NCBI GenBank assembly: GCA_038216655.1
Contig: JBBQPZ010000005.1
Span: 138,740-202,739, forward strand
Direction of reading: 5' to 3'
Source of the DNA: JAFDWR01 sp038216655
Lineage (GTDB): Bacteria; Armatimonadota; Fimbriimonadia; Fimbriimonadales; Fimbriimonadaceae
Length of the DNA: 64,000 bases
Shown here: piece by piece, positions 51,850 to 61,238 of the stretch
Position numbering within the stretch: position 1 is the stretch's first letter
How the letters are laid out: the number at the start of each line of letters is the position of its first letter
Notes under the pieces: model-generated
Seen by the model: the letters and a program-made list of their open reading frames with translations, nothing else
Told to the model about the DNA's origin: nothing
Databases searched by the model: none
Program-made: the position numbers and the translations under genes

Positions 51850-52269
51850 ATGAATGAAACTCCGATAAAAGTAGTCGTCGGGAAACCGGGTCTGGACGGG
51901 CATGACCGAGGCGCGAAAGTCGTGGCCCGTTCCCTCGTTGAAGCCGGGATGGAGGTCGTGTATCTGGGTCTTCGCCAAACCCCCGAGTCAATCGTTGCCG
52001 CCGCGGTCGAGGAAGATGCCGACGTGATCGGCCTCTCGATCCTCTCCGGCGCGCACATGACCCACTTCCGGCGAGTGCGCGAGCTGATGCTGAAGGAAGG
52101 CATTGGCGACCGGTTGCTGACCGGAGGCGGGATCATCCCGACCAAGGATCAGGAGTCGCTCGCGACCCTGGGAGTGGGCCGACTATTCGGCCCCGGCGAC
52201 GACCCGAGCGCCATCGTCGGCTACATCCAAGAGTGGGTCAAGACCCACCCGCGCTCAGGGGTGATCTGA
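51850..52269 (+). CDS. B12-binding small subunit of acyl-CoA mutase
   Basis: 139 residues. DGHDRG (DxHxxG, His18 as lower cobalt ligand) together with GLSILSGAHMT (SxL) and TGGGIIP (GG) is the complete cobalamin-binding signature. It pairs with the large subunit encoded 19 bases upstream. Its stop overlaps the start of the acyl-CoA dehydrogenase gene by one base (TGATG). Confidence 0.94.
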   Translation: MNETPIKVVVGKPGLDGHDRGAKVVARSLVEAGMEVVYLGLRQTPESIVAAAVEEDADVIGLSILSGAHMTHFRRVRELMLKEGIGDRLLTGGGIIPTKDQESLATLGVGRLFGPGDDPSAIVGYIQEWVKTHPRSGVI

Positions 52270-53414
52270 TGGATTTCAGCATGAGCGAAGAGCATCGTCT
52301 TGTCTGCGAAGAAGCCCGCAAGTTCGCTGACCGGCGTTTGGCACCCGTGGTGCAAGAACTGGACGAGAAGCAGGAAGTAAACCTGGATGCACTCAAGGAA
52401 CTTGGCACCCTCGGTTTCTTGGGAATGACTGTGCCTGAGGAGTACGGCGGCACCAACTTTGGCGCGATGGCCTATGTGGGCGTCATGATCGAGCTCAGCA
52501 AGGTCGATGCCGGGACCTCGGTGGGGGTCAGCGTGCAGAACTCGTTGGTCAATGACACGATCGTGAAGTGGGGCACCGAGGAGCAAAAACGCGAGGTCTT
52601 GCCCAAGCTCACCAGCGGCGAGTGGATCGGGTGCTTCTCGATCACCGAGGCGGGCGCGGGCAGCGATCCTGGCTCGCTCAAAGCCCATGCCGTACGCGAC
52701 GGTGACCACTTCATCCTGAACGGAACCAAGAACTTCACCACCAACGGCGGGATCGCGGACGTGATCATCGCGTTCTTCCAGACCGACCTTGAGAAGGGCG
52801 CGAAGGGGATCTCGGCGTTTCTGATTCCGACCTCGACGCCGGGTTTCCGGGTCGGTCGGCACGAGAACAAGCTCGGAATCCGCACCTCCAGCACGACAGA
52901 GATGATCTTCACCGGCTGCCGCGTCCCGGCGACAGCACTGCTTGGGCAGGAGAATAGAGGGCTGAACGTGGCCTTGACCACCTTAGACGGTGGCCGGGTC
53001 GGGATCGCCGCCCAGGCAGTTGGAATCGCCGAGGGTGCGCTGGACGAGGCCGTCAAGTACGCCAAGGAGCGGGTGCAGTTCGGCAAGAAGCTCTCCGAGC
53101 TTCAGGCGCTGCAGTTCATGCTCGCCGACATGGCCACCGAAGTCGAGGTCGCCAAGACGATGCTTTATCGCGTCGCTTGGATGAAAGAGAGCCACCAGCG
53201 ACACTCGAAGGAGTCTGCGATGATCAAGCTCTTCGCCTCCGAAATGGCCCACCGTGTCTGCCACAAAGCTCTACAAATCCATGGCGGATACGGCTACATG
53301 AAGGAGTTTAAGGTCGAGCGGCTGTACCGCGACCAGCGCATTACCGAGATTTACGAGGGGACGAGCGAGATCCAGCGTCTCGTGATCGCCCGCTCGATTC
53401 TCGGCGACGGCTAG
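52269..53414 (+). CDS. Acyl-CoA dehydrogenase
   Basis: 381 residues. The FAD-site blocks CFSITEAGAGSDPGS and FTTNGGIADVI and the C-terminal RDQRITEIYEGTSEIQR, with the catalytic Glu in YEGTSE, are present; ALQIHGGYGYMKEF is the usual helix-breaking motif. Overall closest to short/branched-chain or butyryl-type enzymes, not distinguishable further. It is the last gene of the meaB-mutase operon and converges with the next gene with a 4-base overlap. Confidence 0.93.
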   Translation: MDFSMSEEHRLVCEEARKFADRRLAPVVQELDEKQEVNLDALKELGTLGFLGMTVPEEYGGTNFGAMAYVGVMIELSKVDAGTSVGVSVQNSLVNDTIVKWGTEEQKREVLPKLTSGEWIGCFSITEAGAGSDPGSLKAHAVRDGDHFILNGTKNFTTNGGIADVIIAFFQTDLEKGAKGISAFLIPTSTPGFRVGRHENKLGIRTSSTTEMIFTGCRVPATALLGQENRGLNVALTTLDGGRVGIAAQAVGIAEGALDEAVKYAKERVQFGKKLSELQALQFMLADMATEVEVAKTMLYRVAWMKESHQRHSKESAMIKLFASEMAHRVCHKALQIHGGYGYMKEFKVERLYRDQRITEIYEGTSEIQRLVIARSILGDG

Positions 53415-54439
53415 CGTTTCACCGCCTTTGGCTGACCTGAGAAGCTCAGCAGCATCTTCAGGTAGTTCGCCCGGACCATCGCTTCTGGCTCCGCGCAGTT
53501 CTGGTAGCTCATCGAGCCCTTCATCTGCGCGACCGATTCGAACCGATTGGCCTCCATCCACTCCTCGAACCCTCTGATGATGGTTCCGAGGTGGGCTTCG
53601 CCGTGGCGAAGGAGGGAGGAGGTGGTCATGACGACATCGGCCCCTGCCATCACGTACTTCAGCGCTTCCTTGGACGTTTCCACGCCCGTGGTTGCCGCCA
53701 TTGAGGCGTTTAGGTGCCCGTACAACACGGAGATCCAGAGGAGGGGCAGACGAATCTCGGACGGCTGGCTGAGTTCGAGCGTGGACTCCACCACGCGGTT
53801 GTCGATATCGAAGTCGGGCTGATAGAAGCGGTTGAAGAGGACGAGTCCCTTTGCGCCGGCTCTGACCAGTTTCCTTGCCATGTTGCCGGTTGAGCTGAAG
53901 AACGGCGAGAGCTTGACCGCGACCGGGACGTTCACAGCGGTGCTGACCGCTTCCACGATGTGGATGTACTGTTCCTCAACCTGCTCGGAAGATAGGAGGA
54001 AGTCGACGGGGAGGAAGAAGATGTTGAGTTCAAGCGCCTTCGCACCCGCCTCGACCATGCTCTGGGCGTACTCAATCCATCCCAGCTCGGTGACGCCGTT
54101 GAGACTGCCGATGATCGGCACATCGACCGCACGCGAGGCCTGGTAAATCAATTCCAGATAGTCGCCGGGACCGACGCTATAGGTGTCGGCCGCGGGGAAG
54201 TAGTTCAGAGACTCCGAGGAGCTGTAGGTACTTCGCCCGATCAGGAATTCGAGGGTCTCCTGCTCGTTCCGAATCTGCTCTTCGAACAGCGAGAACAGCG
54301 TGATCGCGGACGCACCGGCGTCGGCGAGGCGCTTCACTCCATCCAGGCTCTTGGATTGTGGTGAAGCGGACGCGACAATCGGGTGCTTGAGTTCGAGCCC
54401 CATGTAGGTTGTTTTAAGGTCGATCATTGATTTCTCCAT
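53411..54439 (-). CDS. Dihydroorotate-dehydrogenase-like FMN protein
   Basis: 342 residues. The PyrD/PreA-like TIM barrel is seen in MGLELKHPIVASASPQSKSLDG, GSLNGVTELGWIEYAQSMVEAGAKALELN and VPVAVKLSPFFSSTGNMA (FMN Lys). The catalytic base region typical of true dihydroorotate dehydrogenases is not clear, and no ferredoxin domain follows, unlike PreA. It is encoded 6 bases after nifJ and is likely an accessory to that operon rather than part of pyrimidine synthesis. Confidence 0.82.
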   Translation of the reverse strand: MEKSMIDLKTTYMGLELKHPIVASASPQSKSLDGVKRLADAGASAITLFSLFEEQIRNEQETLEFLIGRSTYSSSESLNYFPAADTYSVGPGDYLELIYQASRAVDVPIIGSLNGVTELGWIEYAQSMVEAGAKALELNIFFLPVDFLLSSEQVEEQYIHIVEAVSTAVNVPVAVKLSPFFSSTGNMARKLVRAGAKGLVLFNRFYQPDFDIDNRVVESTLELSQPSEIRLPLLWISVLYGHLNASMAATTGVETSKEALKYVMAGADVVMTTSSLLRHGEAHLGTIIRGFEEWMEANRFESVAQMKGSMSYQNCAEPEAMVRANYLKMLLSFSGQPKAVKR

Positions 54440-54445
54440 GTACCG

Positions 54446-57400
54446 TTACTTGGCCATCCTCTCGTAGAGGGCCCAGTGATGCTCCAAACTTTCCTGGGCA
54501 GCCTGGTAGATTGCCTCCGCTTCGTTCGGGTTCGTGTGCCGAAGCATGCGGAAGCGCAATTCGTTTTCGGAGTAGTCCTTCAGCTTGTGGGTTGGCCTCG
54601 CCGAGTCGAGGATGAAGGGGTTTTCACCCGAGGCGCGGACCTGGGGGTTGAAGCGGATGAGCGGCCAGTAGCCGCTGTGGACGGCGAGCTGCTGCTGTTC
54701 CAGCCCTTTTTCCATGTCGATGCCGTGGGCGATGCAATGACTATAGGCGATGATCAGCGACGGCCCTGAGTACGCCTCGGCCTCGCGGAAGGCGGTGAGG
54801 GTCTGTTGGGCGTTCGCCCCCATCGCAACCCGGGCGACAAACACGTTGCCGTAGGAGATCGCCTGGAGGGCGAGATCCTTCTTGGCGCTCTTCTTGCCGG
54901 AGTTCGCGAACTTAGCGACCGCGCCGAGCGGCGTCGCCTTCGAGGCCTGGCCTCCGGTGTTTGCATAGACCTCGTTGTCGAGTACGAGGAGATTCACATC
55001 TCGGCCGCTTGCGAGGACGTGGTCCACGCCGCCGCTGCCGATGTCATACGCCCAGCCGTCGCCGCCGACGATCCACACGCTGCGGCGGATAAGGCTGTCC
55101 GCCACCGATAGAAGGCTCCTGGCTCCTGCTTGGAAAGCTGGATTGTGCCCGGTGGCTTCGAGCATCACGTGCAGGCGATCTTTGAGTTGGGACACACGTC
55201 CGCGTTGGATCCGAATCTCGGATTCCAGCCGCTGGGGAGCGTAGACCAGGTCTTCGACGAAGTCTTCGCCGAGGTCGCGCTTCATAGCGAGGAGCAGCGA
55301 GTGCGCGAGCGCCATATGGCGATCCGCAGAGACGCGCATCCCGAGGCCGAACTCGGCGTTGTCCTCAAAAAGCGAGTTGGCCCATGCCGGGCCACGGCCC
55401 TCGTGGTTCATCGACCACGGGGTGGTCGGGAGACAGCCGCCGAAGACGGAACTACAGCCACTCGCGTTGGCGATCATCATGCGGTCGCCGAAAAGTTGGG
55501 AGGCGAGCTTCAAATACGGCGTTTCGCCGCATCCGGCGCACGCCCCGGAGAACTCGAACAATGGCTCCAGGAACTGCGTGCCGCGGACGGTGCCGAAGTC
55601 GACGTAGGCGCGGTCGTTGACCGGCAGGGTCTCGAAGAACGCGAGTTGCTCGCGATTGGTGACCTCGATCCCTTCCTTGCGAACCATGTTGATCGCCCGT
55701 AATCCGGCTTTCTCTTTGTTTTTGACCGGGCAGGCGTCAACGCATAGGGTGCAACCGGTGCAGTCCTCCATATAGATCTGGAGGGTGTAGCGCGTCTCCG
55801 GGAATCCTTTGGCGTCGATCGGGTTTGACTTGAAGTCGGCAGGCGCACCCGCGAGGTCGGCTTCCTCGAACAGCCGCGTTCGGATGCAGCCGTGAGGGCA
55901 GACGTAGCTGCAGTTGCCGCACTGGATGCAGATCTCGGGGTCCCAGATCGGGACGTTATCGGCGACGTTACGCTTCTCCCACTTGGCGGTGCCGCTTGGA
56001 TAGGGCCCGTCGGGGGCGAAGGCACTCACGGGCAGTTCATCCCCCACGCCGGCGATGATCTTCGCGGTGACGTTCTGAACGAAGTCGGGGGCTTGCTCGC
56101 TGACCACCCGCAGGAGAGTCCGCGTGCTCGTAGCCTTGGCAGGTATCTCGACCCGGTGCAACTGGGCCAGAGTCGTGTCAACCGCCTCAAAGTTCTTCCG
56201 GACGACCTCGGCGCCCTTCTTCCCGTAGGTGTGCTGGATCGATTCCTTGATCTTTGCGACGGCTTGCTCACGGGGAAGGACGCCGGAGATTGCGAAGAAG
56301 CAGGTCTGGAGGACGGTGTTGGTGCGCGCCCCGAGTCCGGTCTCACGGGCGACCTTGGTCGCGTCGATCACGTAGAGCTGGATTCGCCTGGTGATGATCT
56401 TCTCCTGCATCGCGCGGGGCAGCCTTGCCCACACACTCTCTGAGCCGAAGGGGGCGTTCAGGAGCAACGTGGCGCCGTCAGCCGCGCTCGCCAGAACATC
56501 CATCCGATCCACGAATCCGAACACGTGGCAGCCGATGAACTTGGCCGAGCGGACGAGGTAGGTCGAGCGGATCGGATCGGGGCCGAAGCGGAGGTGGGAC
56601 GTCGTTTGCGAGCCGCTCTTCTTCGAGTCGTACACGAAGTAAGCCTGGGCATACAAGCCGGAGTCCTCGCCGATGATCTTGATCGAGTTCTTATTCGCTC
56701 CGACGGTGCCGTCGGCACCGAGGCCGTAGAAGATCGCGCGGTGAACGGAGTCCGGTTCGACCGAGTAGTCGTTGTCGAATTCGAGACTGCTGTGGCAGAC
56801 GTCGTCGTGAATCCCGATCGTGAAGTGGTTCTTCGGGTCCTCGCTCTTGAGTTCGTCGAGAACGGCTTTGATCATCCCCGGGTGGAACTCCTTTCCGGCA
56901 AGGCCATAGCGTCCCCCGATGATCCTCGGGAAGGGAATGGAGCTTTGGCTCTCGGCGAACGCTGCGACGATGTCGAGATAGAGGGGTTCGCCGGTTGCCC
57001 CCGGCTCCTTGGTGCGGTCGAGTACCGCCACCGAGCGGGCAGTCTTGGGCACGGTGTTAATGAACGCCTGGACATCGAACGGACGGTAGAGGTGGACCTG
57101 AACCACGCCAACCCGTTCCCCCTGAGCGGCCAGCGCATCGACGGTCTCGCGGGCGGCTTCGGCACCGGATCCCATGAGAACGAGGATTCGCTCAGCCTCC
57201 GGGTGGCCGAAGTATTCGAAGAGGCGATACTGCCGACCGGTGAGCGAGGCGAACCGGTCCATTGTCCGCTGGACGATTGACGGGCAACGGGCGAAGAAGA
57301 TGCTGCATGCCTCGCGGGATTGGAAGTAGACGTCGGGGTTCTGGACGGTGCCGCGCACGTCCGGGTGGTCGGGGCTCATTCCGCGCCGGCGGTGGGCAAG

Positions 57401-58042
57401 CACGAGGTCCTCGTCGACCATCTCGCGAAGGTGCTCGTCGGTCAGGACGGCAATCTTGGTGATCTCGTGGGACGTGCGGAACCCGTCGAAGAAATGCACG
57501 AACGGGATGCGGGATTCGAGGCTTGCGGCCTGGGTGATCAGCGCGAAGTCGTGGGCTTCCTGGACCGAGGACGCGGAGAGCATGCCGAAGCCGGTCTGGC
57601 GGACGGCCATGACGTCTTGGTGGTCGCCGAAGATCGAGAGCCCGTGGGTGGAGAGGGCACGGCTCGCCACATGGATGACGCACGGCGTCAGTTCGCCCGC
57701 GATCTTGAACATATTCGGGACCATGAGCAGCAGCCCCTGAGAGGAAGTGAAGCTCGTCGCGAGCGAACCCGAGAGCACCGCTCCGTGCAGGGTGCCCGCT
57801 GCACCGATCTCGCTCTGCATCTCGATGACGTCGGGCACATTGCCCCAGAGGTTCTTCTTGCCTTCACTGGCCCACTGGTCGGCGAGCTCGGCCATTGAGG
57901 TCGCGGGGGTGATCGGGAAGATGGAGCAGACCTCGTTCAGCCGGTACGCGACATTCACGCAGGCTTCGTTGCCGTCGATCGTGACTTCCATCGAGCGCGT
58001 GGCCTTTGCCTTGTGCGCCGGTTCCTTGGTGATCGTTGTCAT
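54446..58042 (-). CDS. nifJ: Pyruvate:ferredoxin (flavodoxin) oxidoreductase
   Basis: 1198 residues, full length for a single-chain PFOR. N-terminal TPP/CoA domains: FPITPATSMAELADQW, SFTSSQGLLLMVPNMFKIAGEL. Two ferredoxin clusters at about residues 700-765 (CIQCGNCSYVCPHGC, CTGCTLCVDACPV) and the TPP domain with GCAGCGETPYLKL (about 839), GDGWAYDIGSGG (about 997) and VYANTGGQASKATPLGA. It oxidises pyruvate to acetyl-CoA while reducing ferredoxin. Middle gene of a three-gene operon with a GltD-like flavoprotein upstream and a DHOD-like protein downstream. Confidence 0.96.
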   Translation of the reverse strand: MTTITKEPAHKAKATRSMEVTIDGNEACVNVAYRLNEVCSIFPITPATSMAELADQWASEGKKNLWGNVPDVIEMQSEIGAAGTLHGAVLSGSLATSFTSSQGLLLMVPNMFKIAGELTPCVIHVASRALSTHGLSIFGDHQDVMAVRQTGFGMLSASSVQEAHDFALITQAASLESRIPFVHFFDGFRTSHEITKIAVLTDEHLREMVDEDLVLAHRRRGMSPDHPDVRGTVQNPDVYFQSREACSIFFARCPSIVQRTMDRFASLTGRQYRLFEYFGHPEAERILVLMGSGAEAARETVDALAAQGERVGVVQVHLYRPFDVQAFINTVPKTARSVAVLDRTKEPGATGEPLYLDIVAAFAESQSSIPFPRIIGGRYGLAGKEFHPGMIKAVLDELKSEDPKNHFTIGIHDDVCHSSLEFDNDYSVEPDSVHRAIFYGLGADGTVGANKNSIKIIGEDSGLYAQAYFVYDSKKSGSQTTSHLRFGPDPIRSTYLVRSAKFIGCHVFGFVDRMDVLASAADGATLLLNAPFGSESVWARLPRAMQEKIITRRIQLYVIDATKVARETGLGARTNTVLQTCFFAISGVLPREQAVAKIKESIQHTYGKKGAEVVRKNFEAVDTTLAQLHRVEIPAKATSTRTLLRVVSEQAPDFVQNVTAKIIAGVGDELPVSAFAPDGPYPSGTAKWEKRNVADNVPIWDPEICIQCGNCSYVCPHGCIRTRLFEEADLAGAPADFKSNPIDAKGFPETRYTLQIYMEDCTGCTLCVDACPVKNKEKAGLRAINMVRKEGIEVTNREQLAFFETLPVNDRAYVDFGTVRGTQFLEPLFEFSGACAGCGETPYLKLASQLFGDRMMIANASGCSSVFGGCLPTTPWSMNHEGRGPAWANSLFEDNAEFGLGMRVSADRHMALAHSLLLAMKRDLGEDFVEDLVYAPQRLESEIRIQRGRVSQLKDRLHVMLEATGHNPAFQAGARSLLSVADSLIRRSVWIVGGDGWAYDIGSGGVDHVLASGRDVNLLVLDNEVYANTGGQASKATPLGAVAKFANSGKKSAKKDLALQAISYGNVFVARVAMGANAQQTLTAFREAEAYSGPSLIIAYSHCIAHGIDMEKGLEQQQLAVHSGYWPLIRFNPQVRASGENPFILDSARPTHKLKDYSENELRFRMLRHTNPNEAEAIYQAAQESLEHHWALYERMAK

Positions 58043-58054
58043 GCCGATTCTTCT

Positions 58055-59713
58055 CTAGGTGCTGATCGGCTCGGCGACCAGCGTGATGGCTCCCGACGGG
58101 CACTGCTCGAAGCAGGTTCCACATCCGGTGCACTTGGTGAGGTCCACCGAGTACCCGGCACCGATTCCGAGCTTGTCGATCGCGTCCTCTGGGCAGGCAC
58201 CGTAGCATCCGTCGCACTCGAAGCAATTGCCGCACGAGAGGCAACGGCGGGATTCGAACTGCGCTTGCTCCTCGGAGAGACCGCCGACCACCTCTTCGAA
58301 GCTGGCGTTCCGGCGTTGGGTGTCGAGTTGCGCCTGAATTCTCTGGTCGGCCTCGGTGTAGAACCAAAGGTGGAGCTTGTCGAAGCTGGCCACATCCACG
58401 CGCTTGTCCTTCGCATAGTCCGCCCCACGGAGGAAGGCGTCAATGCTCCGGGCTGCCTTCTTGCCGTGTCCGACCGCGACGGTGACCGTGCGTTCCGATG
58501 GGACCATGTCGCCGCCCGCGAAGACGCCGGGGCAGCCGGTCATCATCTGTTCGTCCACGACCACGGTGCCATCGTCCTTGAATTGGATACCCTGGAGGCC
58601 CCGGAGGAAATGGGTGTCGGTATCTTGCCCGAGCGCGAGGATCAGGTCATCCGCTTGGAGGGTTTCGGTCTCGCCGGTCGGGACGGGTTTGCCCTTCTCG
58701 TCGAGTTCCATGATCTCGACGGTGAATTCCCCCTCCTGGATCGACTTGATCGTGCGCAGCCAGTGGATCTTCACCCCTTCGGCGAGCGCGTCGTCGGCTT
58801 CGGACTGATGGGCGGGCATATGCTCGCGGTCGCGGCGATAGATGATGAGCGGTTCGACGCCCATGCGCCTTGCGACGCGGGCGGCATCCATCGCGGTGTT
58901 GCCCCCGCCGTAGATCGCCACGCGACGGCCGAGCTTGGGAGCGTTTCCCATCTCGAAGTCGCGGAGGAATTGAACGGCATCGAGCATCTTGCCCGCATCG
59001 CGGGCGGGGATCTCGGTCTTCTTGCCGAGGTGGGCGCCGACCGCGACGAACACCGCGTCGAACCCTTCGCGCTCCATCGCAAGGTCCTCGACCTTGTGGT
59101 TGAGCACGATTCGCACGCCCATCTCTTCGATGCGGCGAATCTCAGATTCCAGGACATCCCGTGGCATCCGGTACGCGGGGATGCCGAAATGCATCATCCC
59201 GCCGGGCAGCGGCCCGGCTTCGCGAATCTCCACATCGTGGCCCTTGAGGGCAAGGTGGTGGGCGCACGAGAGCCCGCTCGGGCCTCCGCCGACCACCAGC
59301 ACTTTCTTTCCGGTTGGCGTTGGGCAGGTGAGCTTCCAGCCTTCCTTGAGGGCTAGGTCACCGAGGAACCGCTCTACGGCGTGGATGCTGACGGTGGCGT
59401 CAAGCTTCTCCCGATTGCAGGAGGACTCGCAAGGGTGATAGCAGACGCGACCGTGGACGGCGGGCAGGGGATTGTCCCGAACGATCATCTCCCAAGCTTC
59501 ACGGTAGCGGCCCTCGGCCGCCAGCGCGAGCCAGACCTGTACGTTCTCTCCGGCCGGGCAAGCGTGATTGCAGGGAGGGAGGAGATCTAGATAGACCGGG
59601 TGCCGCACACGTTGCGGGCCCGTTCGACGCTCGCTGCCGAGGTCGGGTTGGGGCGTCAAATCTCCGGGTTTCGACTTCACCTTGACTCCAGAGTAGCCCA
59701 GGGTTGGACTCAA
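58055..59713 (-). CDS. GltD-like FAD/NAD(P) oxidoreductase with C-terminal [4Fe-4S] domain
   Basis: 552 residues. PPCNHACPAGENV and CYHPCESSCNR give N-terminal clusters; VLVVGGGPSGLSCAHHL binds FAD, VAIYGGGNTAMDAARVA binds NAD(P)H, and C-terminal CLSCGNCFECDGCYGACPED and CTGCGTCFEQCPSGA hold ferredoxin-type clusters. It is a paralogue in architecture of the protein encoded before korA, and lies 12 bases upstream of nifJ, which suggests the same electron-exchange role for pyruvate. The unusual CxxCxxCxxCxxxC-like spacing in the first C-terminal motif is worth noting. Confidence 0.88.
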   Translation of the reverse strand: MSPTLGYSGVKVKSKPGDLTPQPDLGSERRTGPQRVRHPVYLDLLPPCNHACPAGENVQVWLALAAEGRYREAWEMIVRDNPLPAVHGRVCYHPCESSCNREKLDATVSIHAVERFLGDLALKEGWKLTCPTPTGKKVLVVGGGPSGLSCAHHLALKGHDVEIREAGPLPGGMMHFGIPAYRMPRDVLESEIRRIEEMGVRIVLNHKVEDLAMEREGFDAVFVAVGAHLGKKTEIPARDAGKMLDAVQFLRDFEMGNAPKLGRRVAIYGGGNTAMDAARVARRMGVEPLIIYRRDREHMPAHQSEADDALAEGVKIHWLRTIKSIQEGEFTVEIMELDEKGKPVPTGETETLQADDLILALGQDTDTHFLRGLQGIQFKDDGTVVVDEQMMTGCPGVFAGGDMVPSERTVTVAVGHGKKAARSIDAFLRGADYAKDKRVDVASFDKLHLWFYTEADQRIQAQLDTQRRNASFEEVVGGLSEEQAQFESRRCLSCGNCFECDGCYGACPEDAIDKLGIGAGYSVDLTKCTGCGTCFEQCPSGAITLVAEPIST

Positions 59714-59913
59714 GAAACGTCGTGGTTTCCATTGACGAGATTGGAACCTCGGGTGACTTTCGGGATGTGAATCGCCGCAAATCTAAGCGCTGAACTCACA
59801 TGAAATCGGTGAGGGGTACTGGATTCGTAATGAGAAGCCACGACTTGATCCGATCGATAGGGCGGGGAACACTATGGGTAGGTTGCGGGGACTTCGCACC
59901 GTGGGAGTATGCG

Positions 59914-61119
59914 ATGCGTAATTTGAACTTTCTTGGCCTGACCATCGGCGTCGGAGCCATGGTGTATTTGTTTGCGTTAGGAGGCTGTGGCGGAGGGAGT
60001 GCGGGCAGCGGGGATGGCGGAGGCGGTGGTGGCGGCAACGGGTCGTTTGTGGTGTTTGGCTACAACGACCTCGGGATGCACTGCATGAACGAGGACTTCT
60101 CGGAGATATGCATCCTGCCCCCAGCCAACACGCTTCGCGCCCAGGTGATCCGCCGGGGTGGCGAGGACCCACAGATCGTCACGAGCGGGATTCAGGTGAA
60201 CTACGCAATCGCCGGTAACAGCGACAGCGTCTCCAAAACGAACTTCTGGCAGTACGCGCCCCAACTTTTCGGCGCCAATCTGCCCAACAATATCGGGCTC
60301 TTTGGATTCGGCCTCGCGGGTCAGATGCAGCCGACCGCGGACCGGGACTTCTGGGCCCACGGGATCCCCCTGACACCGCTGACCGACGGGAGAATCTTCG
60401 ACGGCTACCAACTCGCTCAGATCGTCGTTTCCCAAACCGGGCGACAAGTCGCCTCGACCCAAGCGGTCGTCCCCGTCTCGTGGGAGATCCACTGCGATAA
60501 CTGTCATACGACGCCGGGGATCAGTGTCGCCACCGACATTCTAAGGAAGCACGATCAGTTGCACGGTACGAACCTTGAGAGCCAGAAACCCGTCCTGTGC
60601 GCTTCTTGCCATTCCGACCCCGCGCTCGGCGCACCGGGGCAGTCGGGCGTTAGCGCCTTCTCGTCTGCGATGCACAGTTCGCACGCCAGCCGGATGGGGA
60701 ACATGACCGGGTCGAACCTGTGTTATTCGTGTCATCCGGGCAACCAGACCCAATGCTTGCGCGATGTCCACAAGGCGAACGGACTCACCTGCATGGACTG
60801 CCACACCTCGATGGCCGCCGTTGGGAATTCGGGTCGAACGCCGTGGGTCGACGAGCCGCGATGCGGTTCATGCCACCAGGTCGCGGGTCACGAATACGAG
60901 CAGACCGGGGTGCTGTACCGAGACTCTGTTGGTCATAACGGGGTCAAATGCATCTCCTGTCACGGTAGTCCCCACGCCATCGGACCGAGCACGAACGCAC
61001 GAGACAACATCCAGGCGATCGCTCTGCAGGGGCACGCGGGACCGATCTCCAAGTGCACGGTATGTCACACCTCGACGCCGGACGACTCTTTCAACCATAC
61101 GCGTGGCGGGGGTGGCTAG
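59914..61119 (+). CDS. Seven-haem c-type cytochrome lipoprotein
   Basis: 401 residues from the ATG at 59914. A lipobox (LFALGGC) is followed by a run of glycines, so the protein is lipid-anchored. Seven CxxCH motifs (CDNCH, CASCH, CYSCH, CMDCH, CGSCH, CISCH, CTVCH) span residues 194 to about 386, many followed by further His that could be distal ligands. The N-terminal 150 residues have no haem motif and begin FGYNDLGMHCMNEDF. It resembles multihaem decahaem-like cytochromes but not one of known function. Likely an electron carrier to an external acceptor or in a respiratory chain; no partner genes lie nearby. Confidence 0.87.
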   Translation: MRNLNFLGLTIGVGAMVYLFALGGCGGGSAGSGDGGGGGGGNGSFVVFGYNDLGMHCMNEDFSEICILPPANTLRAQVIRRGGEDPQIVTSGIQVNYAIAGNSDSVSKTNFWQYAPQLFGANLPNNIGLFGFGLAGQMQPTADRDFWAHGIPLTPLTDGRIFDGYQLAQIVVSQTGRQVASTQAVVPVSWEIHCDNCHTTPGISVATDILRKHDQLHGTNLESQKPVLCASCHSDPALGAPGQSGVSAFSSAMHSSHASRMGNMTGSNLCYSCHPGNQTQCLRDVHKANGLTCMDCHTSMAAVGNSGRTPWVDEPRCGSCHQVAGHEYEQTGVLYRDSVGHNGVKCISCHGSPHAIGPSTNARDNIQAIALQGHAGPISKCTVCHTSTPDDSFNHTRGGGG

Positions 61120-61182
61120 CTCCCGCACCCAAGACTGAAGCCAGTTCTCGATTTCGCGCCGCAGATGTATTTCTTAGGCGTT

Positions 61183-61235
61183 GAGTGTCTCCTTGTCAAT
61201 GCGTGGTTCTATGGACCACCGGAAAGGAGACACTC
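61183..61235 (+). promoter_or_regulatory. Hairpin that sequesters the ribosome-binding site of the next gene
   Basis: Arms GAGTGTCTCCTT (61183-61194) and AAGGAGACACTC (61224-61235) are perfectly complementary over 12 bases. The loop has an inner GTGGT/ACCAC stem (61203-61219). The Shine-Dalgarno AAGGAG is entirely inside the 3' arm, and the TTG start follows 3 bases after the stem. Confidence 0.8.
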
Positions 61236-61238
61236 TAC

